Shown here: positions 34,740 through 45,689 of the stretch, one piece after another
How the letters are laid out: every line of letters begins with the position of its first letter
Position numbering within the stretch: position 1 is the first letter of the stretch
NCBI GenBank assembly: GCA_036936605.1
Contig: JAUPFV010000005.1
Location: 77,202,885-77,266,884, forward strand
Length of the DNA stretch: 64,000 bases
DNA from: Limnanthes douglasii subsp. nivea
Taxonomy: Eukaryota > Streptophyta > Magnoliopsida > Brassicales > Limnanthaceae
Direction: 5' to 3'
The notes under the pieces: generated by a model
Told to the model about the DNA's origin: nothing
Database searches by the model: none
What the model saw: only the letters and a program-made list of their open reading frames with translations
Translations under genes and position numbers: made by a program

Positions 34740-36502
34740 TCATGTGAATCTCAAGCTCAATCCTGAAAAATGCACCTTCGATGTTCGGTAAGAAACATTC
34801 TTGGGATATATGGTAAGCGAGAAAGAAACCGAGAAAATCTAACTGAATTCTTCAATTTGACATTAATAGAGGCACTAAGAAGTGTAAAGGAATTCTAAAT
34901 CTTAACAAGAATATTAATTGGCTTAAACATGTTCCTTTCTTGATCCTTAGACAAGTATCGACCATTTTTCAAACATTAAAAAAAGTAGTCGAAATCTAGC
35001 AGACTCTAGAGTGCGAGAAGACATTCAACACCATTAAAATATTATTGGCATCACATGAGTTTTTAACGTAACAAAATCAAGGAGAAACCTTGTATCTATA
35101 TCTAACAATATCAGATCATGTAGTTAGCGTATTTATAATCAACGGGGAAGGAAATGAGCCCAAATGTGTATACTATGTAAGTAAATATTTACTACCATTA
35201 GAAATGTAATATGTGCTGGTTAAAAACATTAGCTCTGACATTAGTAGTAGTGGCTAGGAAAAGGAGACCATATTTTCAAGCACAAACTATATTGTGCGAA
35301 CTTCTTTCCCCTCTGAGGACTGTATTATAAAAGCCTGAGATTTTATAAAGATTAACTTCGTGTTTAGTAAAATTAGGGTGTTATGATGTTATATTCGAGC
35401 CTTGAACAACCATAAAGGTTGAAGTGGTAATTGACTTCTTTAAATATTTCCAATCAGAAAGAAATATCGTCATAAACGACTATATACAAAGCACATGGAG
35501 CGTAAAAACCGACGAAGGAAACAAAAATCAAGGTTCAAAGAACATGATACAATTTTTCTCCATATATGGTGATATTCATAATCAATATATTTGGCTCGGA
35601 TTCTCAACGTCAATCATATGGTTTTGTTTCACGAAAATTTACGGAGAAAAAAAGTAATAATCTTAACGAATTCCCAACTAGTAGTTAACCAAATGACATA
35701 TCATCTTGAAGCAACAAAAAATAACATAATCCAGTAGCTAAAGAAAGTACATCAATATTTTCTTCTTAATTTAAGCATATCGATTTAAACAAGAGTAAAT
35801 CATAAATCACTTTGCCTAGTCACTTCCTATCAATGGTCACAACCAATAGGTAATGGTAATAAAAGAGGAAATTGAGTAGGAACATCAATCATAAATTATC
35901 TAACACAAGGCATATTACATGAAGAAAAAAAGAGGTTACAAAAAATAATATCCTCAAGATATGTGTGGATAGCTGACACAGCGTACAAAAAAGGTCTATC
36001 ACATTATTTATTAAGGTAGTTAATTGTAAAGATGCACTTTTTAATGGAAGAATTACATAAGGGGAATGAGGTGCCCAGTACAGATATAAAGCTCTAATAA
36101 AAAAATACTATTATAAGGTTATTAAATGGCTAATAATTATGAATGATACAAAGAAAAAAAAGTAAAAATATGTGATACATGCCAAAGATTTGTAAACTTA
36201 ATCCATGTGCCATCAATATTACGGGAGAAAATAATATAAATTATTACGTTCGAGACATGGGGTATGGACATCGTACCACTATTCTCGATGTTCTCGTGAG
36301 AGATAAAATATATGATTGTAGTTGTAAACTACGTTTCGAAATGGGTAGAAGCAAAATTGGTGCAACATATAACGAAAAAGAGGTAATTCAATTTCTAGAA
36401 GTAAGTAGATGTTACAGGTATGACACCTCAAGAGTTATCACCATTGATGATGGAACACTGTTGCAAAATGATATTTCACACAAAATTGTGTTGAGAAGAT
36501 AA
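34740..36502 (+). pseudogene. Old Ty3/gypsy pol remnant (unit B)
   Basis: Matches 17585-19136 and continues 170 bases further. The RT entry present in unit A (17110-17585) is deleted. It holds the V-N-L-K-L-N-P-E-K-C block at 34745, RNase H with W-S-V-K-T-D near 35500, the integrase zinc region at 36170-36190, and an integrase core start with V-V-N-Y-V-S-K-W-V-E-A near 36315-36350. An open 107-codon frame from 36179 is in the wrong phase for integrase and is a shadow. Confidence 0.8.
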
Positions 36503-36668
36503 TTAAATAAATATTATATTCTTCTTTTCATCGTCAAACAAACAAATAAGTTAAAGTGACTAACAAAACTATAATCAAAGGCATTAACAAAATATTAGAT
36601 ACAACAACATGAAGTTTGTCAAAGACCCTCTATGACATTCTATGGACATTCTATAGTCACACAAAATT
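36503..36668. other. Short A+T-rich stretch, nothing recognised
   Basis: No open frame, repeat family or motif was recognised between the gypsy remnant and the foldback element. Confidence 0.5.
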
Positions 36669-37240
36669 GTGTTTTCTTTCATTCAGTCCCTTGACTAAAT
36701 AATCAACACTCAGGTTCCCTAGACTATTCAAAATCTATAAATTTAGTCTCCACACGTAGTATTTTCCCTGGTTCAGCCACGTGTCCCCATAGTTAAATGG
36801 TACGAGTCTCAAAAATAGTCCCTCGACTTTTAATTTTATTTTTACCCTTTAAATTTAATACATTTTGTTTTTTGTTTTCTATTTTTTATTTTTTATTTTT
36901 TTATTCTTCTGAAAAGGAGTATCGTAAAATAAATTTTCAAATATTTTATCCTCGACTTTTATTTGTTTTTTATTTTATTTTTTTTACGATACTCTGCTTT
37001 TAGAGGAATATAAGAATAAAAAATATTAAAAAAATATTAAAAAAATATTAAATTTAAATGGCAAAAATTGAACTAAAATGTGATTTACTATTTTTTAGAC
37101 TTGTGTCATTTAACTATGGGGAACCATGGCTGAACCATGGAAAGACCACGTGCGATGACTAAATTTATAGATTTTGAATAATTCAGAGACCCTAACCGGT
37201 GATTTTTTAGTCGGAGGACTAAATGAAAAAAAAAACGCGA
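36669..37240. mobile_element. Foldback MITE with arms of about 145 bp
   Basis: The left arm (about 36676-36821) is the imperfect inverted complement of the right arm (about 37088-37229). Shared blocks include AAAATCTATAAATTTAGTC, GGTTCAGCCA and CCCCATAGTTAAATG. The A+T-rich middle has its own inverted pair around AGTATCGTAAAAT (36910-36930) and its complement near 36980-36995. There is no transposase. A clear target duplication was not identified, so the exact ends and superfamily are open. An open frame at 36797-37003 is low-complexity sequence of this element. Confidence 0.75.
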
Positions 37241-37689
37241 CATCCGATGGACTATATTTTCATTTAAGCCAAAATCTCAAGTTTAGATTGATTGGAAGTT
37301 GAAGTCTCTCAAGAAATTAAGCTATAGTGTTGGAGAAGAAAAGTAATTGAAGCATAACTTTTTAATGATTGTTAATTAATTTTGTCTTTGTAGATATTTT
37401 AGTTAACGCATCCTCTATTTGCGCCTTTTATTTTCAGAAAGTTTTGTACTCCTTTGATGCTAAAAAATGTTTTTATTATAAAATAAATGTTTATAGAAAA
37501 TATCAACATATTTACTTTTTAAAAATTTATATATTAATTAACGAAAAAATAAGAACTTACTTTTAGATTATCCAAATAAAAAATTTGAATAAAACTTGTT
37601 TTGATCATGCTCATTTTCTTATAACTTTAGCTAATAATTCGTGCAAAATATAAACTTCATTTAAATTTCTTAATATGTGGATTCAGAAT
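37241..37689. other. A+T-rich stretch, nothing recognised
   Basis: No domain is seen. A 65-codon open frame at 37369-37566 is A+T-driven and resembles no family I know. The stretch may include the 5' part of the LINE that follows. Confidence 0.4.
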
Positions 37690-38108
37690 CTTGAATTTTA
37701 CAAAACCATTGAAGAATCTTGGAAAACTGAGGTTTATGGTCCTCCTTTATATGTTTTTTGGAAAAAAAAATCATAAGACTTAAGGTGACTCTTAAGTCTT
37801 GGAATCTTATGGTTTTTGGCAACATCATCACTGTTGTTGCCAAAGCTGATGAAGAGGTCAGTTTCTATGAAATAAAATTTCTAAATTTCTAAAACAACAA
37901 AGATATAGTTAGCTTAAATAAAGCCAAAGCCAATCATCTTCTTCTCTTTCCAAGAGAAGAAACTTATTGAGAGAAGAATAGTTGCATTAACTGGTTCAAG
38001 TAGGATGAAAAAACAAATATGGTTTCATAGTTTTGTTAGAAAAAACAAAGAATTAATAGAGTTAATGGTATTAAACATAATAATGTCTGGATTGATGACC
38101 AAAAGAAA

Positions 38109-38903
38109 ATGACTGAGCTTGTTGTTGATTATTATATATATTTTCTTACCAACAATACCTTTACTAATCAATATGGTAATTCCCTTGAAAATACTCCCAA
38201 TATCATCACTGATTCTAACAACCTTACCCTTTTATATCCCCCTTCAATAAATGAAATTCACATGGCTGTCAAATTTTTGAAAATTAATTATGTGACTGGT
38301 CCTGATGGCTTTAACACTGGTTCTTTTTATCAAACTTATTGGAAAATTATTAAAAATGACCCATGTCCGGTAATCATTGACTACTTTAAAGGTAGTATTT
38401 CCCCCAGAGGTGTTTTTTCCACAACCATCTGTTTAATTCCCAAAATTTATTTTCCCAAACAGCGGAAAGACTTTAGACCTATAAGTATTTGCATGGTTTT
38501 TAATAAAATCTTGTCTATAGTAATACATGAAAGACGTAACTTAATCCTTCCAAAAATTATCTTAGATGAACAAGGTGGAGTTGTTCATGGGAGAAACAAT
38601 CATGATCACATTTTTCTTGCTAATGAAACCATCCATTATATTAACAAAACGTCAAGAGGTAACAAAATTTCTCTCAAAGTTTATACTAATAAGACATTTG
38701 ATAACATTTCCAAAAGATTCATTTTGGATATTATGAAAAAATTTGTTAATGAGTCCAAAAACAATAGCATCAGACTTTACAATTTCTTAAAACTTTATCA
38801 AAACGCATCTCGTCAAAGGATCAATAATGATAAATCTAGCTTAATCATCTCTCTAAAGCTTAATTCTCATAGAATTAGAGCCATGAAAGAAACCTTTTTT
38901 TAA
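38109..38903 (+). pseudogene. LINE RT fragment lacking the catalytic D-D block
   Basis: An open frame of 264 codons. It has V-T-G-P-D-G-F, F-R-P-I-S-I, Q-G-G-V-V-H-G-R and S-L-K-V-Y-T-N-K-T-F-D-N-I, where the usual D of the first catalytic motif is N. It then jumps to L-Y-N-F-L-K-L-Y-Q-N-A-S-R-Q-R-I-N, the block that normally follows the Y/F-x-D-D motif. The catalytic D-D segment is therefore deleted in frame. Inactive as RT. Confidence 0.8.
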
Positions 38904-39494
38904 AGTATAAAGCTCTACCCATTAATTATTTTGCCATATACATGATAACAATAATAGGGTTGATAATTATGATGAGTTAGTCCACAAGATCATACTCAAA
39001 ATTAATGAATGTGACCCAATTTCTATATCCTTTGGAGGTAGATTGGTACTGATCCAATCGGTACTAATGGCTCTCGCAAATTATTATATCCAATGTTGTA
39101 CCCTAACTTGAAATGTGATTACCAAAATCAATAATCTATTAAAATATATTTCTTTTGGGTTCTAAAGACCAAATCAACACAATTCATTGGTCTAATTAGG
39201 ACTCTATATGCTTACCCTATAAAGAGAGTGGTCTCAATGTAAGAAATATCATAGATTTATAGGAAACTTATGCCTTCAAATTTTGGGTTAACTTCAGATA
39301 AGACAACTCTCTTTGGGCTAATTATATGAACTTCATTTACTGTATAACTAGACATTCTTTACAGCTCAATAAAAACTAAAGATTCCTCAACTTGGAGAAG
39401 ATTAACTAAAATTAACAACATTGTTGAGCTTACATTCTATGGATTCCGGGGAATGGAAATATTGACTTTTGGTTGGATATGTGGTTCAAGAAGA

Positions 39495-39505
39495 CCCCCC
39501 CCCCC
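39495..39505. repeat. C11 homopolymer
   Basis: Eleven consecutive C bases in otherwise A+T-rich LINE sequence. It could be a real slippage tract or an assembly error. Confidence 0.7.
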
Positions 39506-40971
39506 ATTCAACTAAATGATTCTGATAATAACAAATGGTATATTTATGATAAAGTCAACAACTTTTGGGTCAATAACACTAGGATATTGATAAGTTGAGA
39601 AACAATAGTATCTCTTCTGATAATAGCAAGATTTCATCTATTAACAATAACATTAATAATAACAAATATGATAAAGCTATTTGGGGTTTAGGAAATTCTG
39701 GCAAGTTGGAAACCAAATCAACATGAAATCGTATTAGGCATAAATCTCATGTCTCTATTCTTTACTCTAAGCTCTGGCATAATTATATCCTAACTAAAAT
39801 CTGTTTTCAAATATGGATTACTTTAAAAGGTTGGATATCAGTCGATACCAACCTTCAGAAAAAAAAAACACTTCTCTTTTGCTTCAAAATGTCTATCGTG
39901 CAACAATATAGAGTCTGTTAATCATCTTTTTGTGCATTTTGATATATCATGGAATATTTTGTGTTACACTTCCTCTTTATTTGGTATTCAAATTAGCAGA
40001 TACGTGATATTAAATCACATTATTAGATGATGGCATTGGTCTATCACAAAAAACATACACATTAGAACAATCATTTCTACTATAATTGTCTGGAGTATTT
40101 GGTTTTATAGATACAAAAAGAAGCATACGGATTTTATAATTACTCATGAATATTACTTTACTAAAATTATTTACACTCTTTCTTGTTTCAATAGCATTAA
40201 TTCTAAAAAATTATGGTATGGTGACATTCATATAGCTAGTAAGCTGGGTATTTTCTTTCCTCTTGATAAAGCTAAAAAACTTTAAAATGGATTGGCCTTG
40301 AGGATAATATAATTAAAGTTAATCGTGAGTGTTGTAGACTTAAGAATGGTAAATTTTGTGGTGATGGTTTGCTTTGAGATCATCATGGTAATATGTTACA
40401 TTCATATGGTATAATACATGGCAAGGTTAATCATTTACTGCGGAAGCTTTTACTCTTTTAGATGGCCTAATTCTCTATAATAGTTTAGAGTATAGAAATG
40501 TAGATGTTGAATCATATTCTATGTTAGTACTTGATATGTTAGCTAAATGTTTAGCTCCCTAATACTTACAAAATGACATTCAATATTGCAGGAACCTGCT
40601 TTTCCAAATACGATTATCAAGCATATTTCAAAAGTTCAAAATCAAGCAGCTGATTAGCTGGCCTAATGGACTCTTAAATGCAAGATGAAACTCAACCATG
40701 ATAATATTAAAACCATAAACCCTCTAAGAGCTACTATGCGTTTAGAAAGCTTAGGCTTATGTTTCATGAATCCAAACGTTTGATCATTCATAGAGCCTCT
40801 AATTTTGTTTAATTTTTAATTAGCAGGTAGTTAAGTTTATGTTTCATCTTCAATTGAGTAATTGTGGAAGAAAGCACAAGATTTTGACCATATTGATGAT
40901 GCCCTTATTGATGATTGTTAAAGCCTGAAGATATAGTTTCATATTAAGCCCTCATCTCTTAAAAAATCTAT

Positions 40972-41053
40972 TTATCATTCAATTTTAGATCTTCTAATTG
41001 TTTTTGTTTGAGTTATCATTCAATTTTAGATCTTCTAATTGTTTTGTTTTGTT
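40972..41053. repeat. Direct repeat, period 41 bp, in the LINE 3' region
   Basis: Two copies of a 33-bp sequence beginning TTATCATTCAATTTTAGATC, separated by about 8 bp, just before the LINE poly-A signal. Confidence 0.8.
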
Positions 41054-41096
41054 TCTCAAACAATGATTATCCTAGTGTAACCTTTTGTTTATATTC

Positions 41097-41102
41097 AATA
41101 AA
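41097..41102 (+). terminator. Polyadenylation signal of the plus-strand LINE
   Basis: AATAAA with an A-run starting at 41116. This supports the plus-strand orientation and the 3' end of the LINE. Confidence 0.65.
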
Positions 41103-41124
41103 GTTTACATTTTTTAAAAAAAAA

Positions 41125-41722
41125 TATGTTAGAAAAATTATAAAAATAAATAAGTACAAAAAAATATAAAAACACAGTAGAATAGAAAAATGTGATATAA
41201 ACCAAAAAATAATTAAAATCATAAAACATGCATCTTCAATCATAAAATGTAAAACCATACACATATACTGCACATTATTGAAAGCTACATAAACTTTTGA
41301 TGTTCTTATCTCAAAACTTGGATAACCAAATTGTTACGCAGACCTTTTATCCACGTTCGGTTTATGAAATAAGAGAGGGATATCTAGACACGTATGAACT
41401 CCTGAATTATTTTTAGAAACTTATTATTTGACTTTTTAAACTCATTTATTTTTAGAAACATATTATTTTATTTTCTAAATAAAAAATCAATATATATTAT
41501 AAATATTATTTAGTAAAGCCAATTAAATTAAAATTTGGTCCCAGCTTTAAAAAGATAATACTCTATTTGAACCATCTAAAAAATGGTAAGATGGATGATA
41601 AAATTTTAATCATCCGGGTGACTATATTAATTCGTCCAATAAATAGTAGACTAATTGGAAAAGAAAATGTTTAGATAATTTGTAGAATGAATAAATAAAT
41701 ATTAATTCTTTCAAATAAATAA
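41125..41722. other. A+T-rich flank, nothing recognised
   Basis: No coding or repeat feature was recognised between the LINE tail and the microsatellite. Confidence 0.45.
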
Positions 41723-41746
41723 ATATATATATATATATATATATAT
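41723..41746. repeat. (AT)n microsatellite
   Basis: About 12 AT units next to the probable 3' LTR of the minus-strand copia element. Confidence 0.9.
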
Positions 41747-41935
41747 TGGAGTTTTAGTCTTATGTAATAATTACATATAATCATGTAATAGTTTTAGTCT
41801 CCTATAATAATTACACATTATTTTATTCAATTTACTGAAATAATATGTAATTATATTTAGTCTCTTCATATATTATATTTAGTATCATGTAATAATTGCA
41901 TATTATTCTATTATCTCGCCTCAATTTGGTATATG
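41747..41935 (-). repeat. Probable 3' LTR remnant of the host copia
   Basis: Resembles 56419-56580 in the same orientation: TTTAGTCTCCTATAATAATT, ATTATTTTATT and a shared ending before position 41935. The two copies lie on either side of the minus-strand copia coding remnants, which fits a pair of LTRs. TG/CA ends and PBS could not be confirmed. Confidence 0.45.
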
Positions 41936-41944
41936 TAAGAGAAA

Positions 41945-44900
41945 AATGTCTAATTTGGGAAGAAATACATCGAACTGATTTTTGCTGAGTGCTGTAGTAA
42001 AAATATCTGCCAACTAGGCATGAGGAGAAATATAAGGTTTAATCAAACCATGGATGTACTCTTCCCGCACAAAATAACAATCGACCTCAATGTGCTTGGT
42101 ACGTTCATGGAAAAGAGGGTTAAGGACAATATGTGATGCAACGTTGTTGTCGCAATAAAATTATACAAGACCTGTAATGATCTTTAGTAACCCATAAAAA
42201 CTTTTAGTCATTTTAATTCACGTGTAAGAAGGTCCATAGACGGATATTAATTTTCGGTTGAAGAGTGAGCAGGAAGACATTGTTCTTTATATTTTAGGAG
42301 ACTAAGGAGTCCTCAATTTGGACGAACCATCCAGACAAAAGACGTTAGGTGAGTGGGCACACATCTCAATCTGAATCACACCATCTTGTAAGTTTAAGAT
42401 AACCATATGATCTAAGAACAGTACCAAGTCCTAGAGAACCCTTCAGATATTGAACCACACTAAGCACACTTCCCAATGATCCATTCTTGGAAATGTTGAG
42501 CTAAAATGTGAAATTCGTAAAAACGATCCAGACAAGAGACCAAAAAGTATATCAATCATCCTATAATTCGATGATAGGCCGAAGGATCAACACAACAATC
42601 CCCGACAGTTAGGGACAGTCGATTGTTGATCAAGCGGAGCACCAAGAGAAGGAGCTCCAAGTAATCATGTTTCAGAATGGATATCAAGTGCATATTTGTG
42701 TGAACTCAAAAAAACTCCAGAAGAGTTCATGGTAACTTCATTATCTAGAAAATAGTTTAGAAAACCAAGATCCATAACATGTGAAAGCAGCCAAACAAGT
42801 ATTTCTTAAATTTTATTATAATGTCAAAATTGTTTCATGCGAAGACTAAATCATCAACATACACAAGGACATAAATAATAAAGTGACAATGATAATAAGA
42901 AAAAAATAGTAATCAGAGTGTGACTCAGTAAAATCATAGATATATAATGCACTGGAAAGTTTGAAAAAACCACAACGCGGAGCTTGTTTCAGTCCTTACA
43001 AAGATTTTTGAAGCTACGGACAATATTTATACGCATTTGTTGGAAACAAGCAATGGGGAACATAAAGAGTTTTTCTTACAGATCATCATGAAGGAATGCA
43101 TTGTGATCATCCATATGATGTAATTCACATTTTTAATAGTTTCAATAGAGAGAAGTACACGAATGATAGTGAGTTTGACAAGTTGACCAAATATTCTAGT
43201 ATAATCGAGAACGTAATAGTGCTCATTTCTCATGATGACAATTTGTGATTTTAACCTTTATATTTGTCCACCAGAGTGACATTTGATCTGGCAGACCTAC
43301 TTGTACCTTGAGTATATCTTATTCGAAAGAAGAGGAACCATATTCCAAGTGTTATTTGCCTTCAAAACTGCAATTTCTTCAGAATTCACTTTACATCATT
43401 CCATAAACAGAACAACTTGTTTATAAGACTAAGGCTCCATAGGGTTTGGTATGGTTGGATCAGGTTGATAAGCTTATTGTAAATGTCATAGTTAGAGGTT
43501 AAAACTGACAAAGGCGAAGCTTGCATACCCACATGGGTTCAGCTGTCATATGTCTCGCGACGGACACAAGCTCTTCATCAACAAGATATGGAAATAGATC
43601 TAGAGGTGTACGACTTGCCATGGCAGTGTATTCCTGAAAAGGAAAATATTTTCATTGAATAAATCATCAAGAGAGACAATAATCTTCCCAATATCCGAAA
43701 AGTACACGACCCATCCCTTTTACCGATAATGGTATCCCATGAAGATTTCTTGAATTTTTTTTATGTGAACTTGTCACAACCACGACTCTAATTGTGAATA
43801 TAACACTTACAACCAAATACCCAAATGTGATTCATAGGTGGAGCTTTATTAAATAACAGTTTAAATGAAGTTTTTTCCTTTCAAGAGAACCGAGGGAGTG
43901 CGATTAATCAAGTACCCAGTGTTAAGAATACATTCCCCTCCTCCCTTTAAATGTAATTGGTAATGAAGCTTGAAATCGTAAAGTATGTACGATATTTAAA
44001 ATATACCTATGATTTCATTCAATATGCCTAATTTGTTAGGGTTTCTTACTACAAGAAGTCTCATGAAGTATCCAGGGATTTTTTAAAAACAAAATAAGAC
44101 ATTTAAACTCCTCATATTATTACTTTGAACATGATTGAAAAAAATATTTAAATTAGCATCCAATCATATAACAAAACTGAGAGAAAATAATTGAAACATC
44201 TCACTTGTATCTCAACAAATAGAATCAAGTGCAACAAGAAAAATCATCCACAATAGTTAAAATATAAGTAAAATCGCCGAAACTTGGTGTATGATAAGGC
44301 CCCCAAACATCAATATTAATAAGTTGGAAAACAATAATAGTCTTATTTGAACTTAGAGGAAAACTACTAAGAATATGTTTAGAAAACTAGAAAATATCAC
44401 AAAGACTAACTACTAAATTTCTAAATTCCTGCTACACGAAAGAAAGATAATTCTGTATGAAGCGGATGTCCCAGCCTCTTAGGCCATATGTTAAAATAAC
44501 TTTCCTGAGAGGAGACATGCACAATGCGTATATCTACATGTTTCAAGTAGAAACGTTCACCCGACTATATTCGCGCACCAATCACCTTCTTCACTGCTCG
44601 GTCCTGAATAATGCACAGTTTTCCAAAGAATGTCACAATACAATTAACCTCATTAATCAATTGAGATATAGAGAGAAGATCACAGTTTAAATCTTGCACA
44701 AATAAAATACTCAGAGTATCATTCAACTGCATGGATCCCACTTTTGCAGTAGCAACCCGTTTCCAATCTGCCAGAAAACTCCAACAATCATAAATATCAC
44801 GAATATTTTTCAAACATTGCAAATAACTTGTCATATGTTGTGTAACTTTATGTCAATTATTCAACATTGGTAAGAGGAATACATGATAATTGTCCAAATG

Positions 44901-45207
44901 AACCATTTTTAATAGAATTTAGTAGATTTTTGGAAGTATCTTATTGTACTAGAGTAAGAGAGGATACCATCGACCCACTTGCTTGTCTTCGTCATGTACA
45001 ACTCGTGAGGCAGCATCATGGGCACCGTGTTGCAGTCTAACACGCCCTCGACCGGAACCACCTCTGCCACAACCACCTCTACCATTCTCACGGATTGCCA
45101 CATTTTTGTTTCAAAGTTGATTAAGATATTCATCTGAATAACCATGAAGTTTATAACAAAAGTCCTTGTCATCTTATCTTCTTTCAGTAAAAACAAATTA
45201 TAGGCGT
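41945..45207 (-). pseudogene. Old minus-strand copia pol and gag end (left of Tat-2)
   Basis: Reads right to left. First a gag zinc-knuckle region in shifted frame (45100-45200, with C-Y-K-L-H-G-Y) and a G-R-G-rich stretch. Then the protease/pre-integrase region at 44565-44834 (D-L-N-C-D-L-L-S-I-S-Q-L). RT at about 43240-42830 includes N-A-F-L-H near 43090 and Y-V-D-D near 42860. RNase H ends with F-H-E-R-T-K-H-I-E-V-D near 42095, and the final L-A-D-I-F-T block is near 42010. Frames shift often; inactive. It continues at 55656, split by Tat-2. Confidence 0.8.
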
Positions 45208-45616
45208 TGATGAGTCCGAATTCAGCATGCTCCCCGGACACGGACAGATCAGTCCAAGGCCTCCAGACCGGACAAATCACTTTGAACACTATGACCATAG
45301 GACTGTTCGAACTATGACAAAAGTACTAAAAAACCTAAACACTTCTTGACTAAGCTACTTGCTCACCTACTTAGAGCTCATGGGTCTTTGAACATGACCC
45401 GGGTTCATTAAACATGACCCGAAAGCCCATAAGGGCCCAAACATCAGGGTATAAATACCCAACCACCTGCATTAAGTGTAAATAATGAGAATTAACTGCT
45501 ACCAAGCTGCTTAATTATCTTTTTACTCTCTACTCTAAACACTTAAACACCCACACACCACCATAAAACACCAACTGAAATTACCAGCCTACCCTCAGGC
45601 AATTATTATCCACACC
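45208..45616 (+). repeat. 5' LTR of Tat-2
   Basis: Starts TGATGAGTCC and ends near CCACACC. It is about 18 bp shorter than the 3' LTR because the 3' LTR has an extra copy of a GACAGATCAC-type segment near 55287-55310. The 3' border is uncertain by a few bases. Confidence 0.9.
45451..45458 (+). promoter_or_regulatory. TATA box in the Tat-2 5' LTR
   Basis: TATAAATA, conserved in the 3' LTR (55489) and in Tat-1. Probable core promoter for the genomic RNA. Confidence 0.65.
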
Positions 45617-45620
45617 AAAT

Positions 45621-45637
45621 TGGCGACCGCAGTGGGA
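45621..45637 (+). other. Primer binding site (tRNA-Arg type)
   Basis: TGGCGACCGCAGTGGGA begins four bases after the LTR. Its complement fits the 3' end of a plant tRNA-Arg (UCG/CCG type) plus CCA. Use of tRNA-Arg is reported for Ogre/Tat-type elements. Confidence 0.7.
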
Positions 45638-45689
45638 GGAGAAGGTGCCTGAATCAAGCATTCAAAACCAGCTAAGAAAATCTGTCCGA

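Larger units (their letters stand above)
19137..36326. repeat. Segmental duplication unit B
   Basis: Second copy of the roughly 21-kb unit. It starts at 19137, directly abutting the gypsy integrase of unit A. Its gypsy integrase continues past 36326, where unit A stops. Compared with unit A it lacks matches to about 3290-4270, 5004-12940, 14170-16527 and 17110-17585, and it has gained the Tat element at 24587-32164. Confidence 0.8.
37690..41124 (+). mobile_element. Plus-strand L1-type LINE, decayed
   Basis: It begins with the pre-RT region (about 37720-37880, ending in a L-K-x-W-N-L-M-V-F-G-N block). RT follows at 38109-38903. Zinc-binding and W-rich zf-RVT traces lie near 39760-40000 (a C-x2-C and N-H-L-F block at 39890-39935), and RNase H traces at 40300-40680. 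The 3' end has AATAAA at 41097-41102 followed 13 bases later by an A-run (41116-41124), as expected for a polyadenylated retrotransposed transcript. No endonuclease domain was found, so it is 5' truncated. Frames are broken throughout. It is a different LINE copy from those at 13411 and 33367. Confidence 0.8.

Noticed and set aside
36179..36502. 107-codon plus-strand frame after the duplication end
   Set aside because: Wrong phase of the gypsy integrase remnant. The integrase blocks are in a neighbouring frame.
36797..37003. 68-codon F/L/Y-rich frame
   Set aside because: Low-complexity T-rich middle of the foldback MITE.
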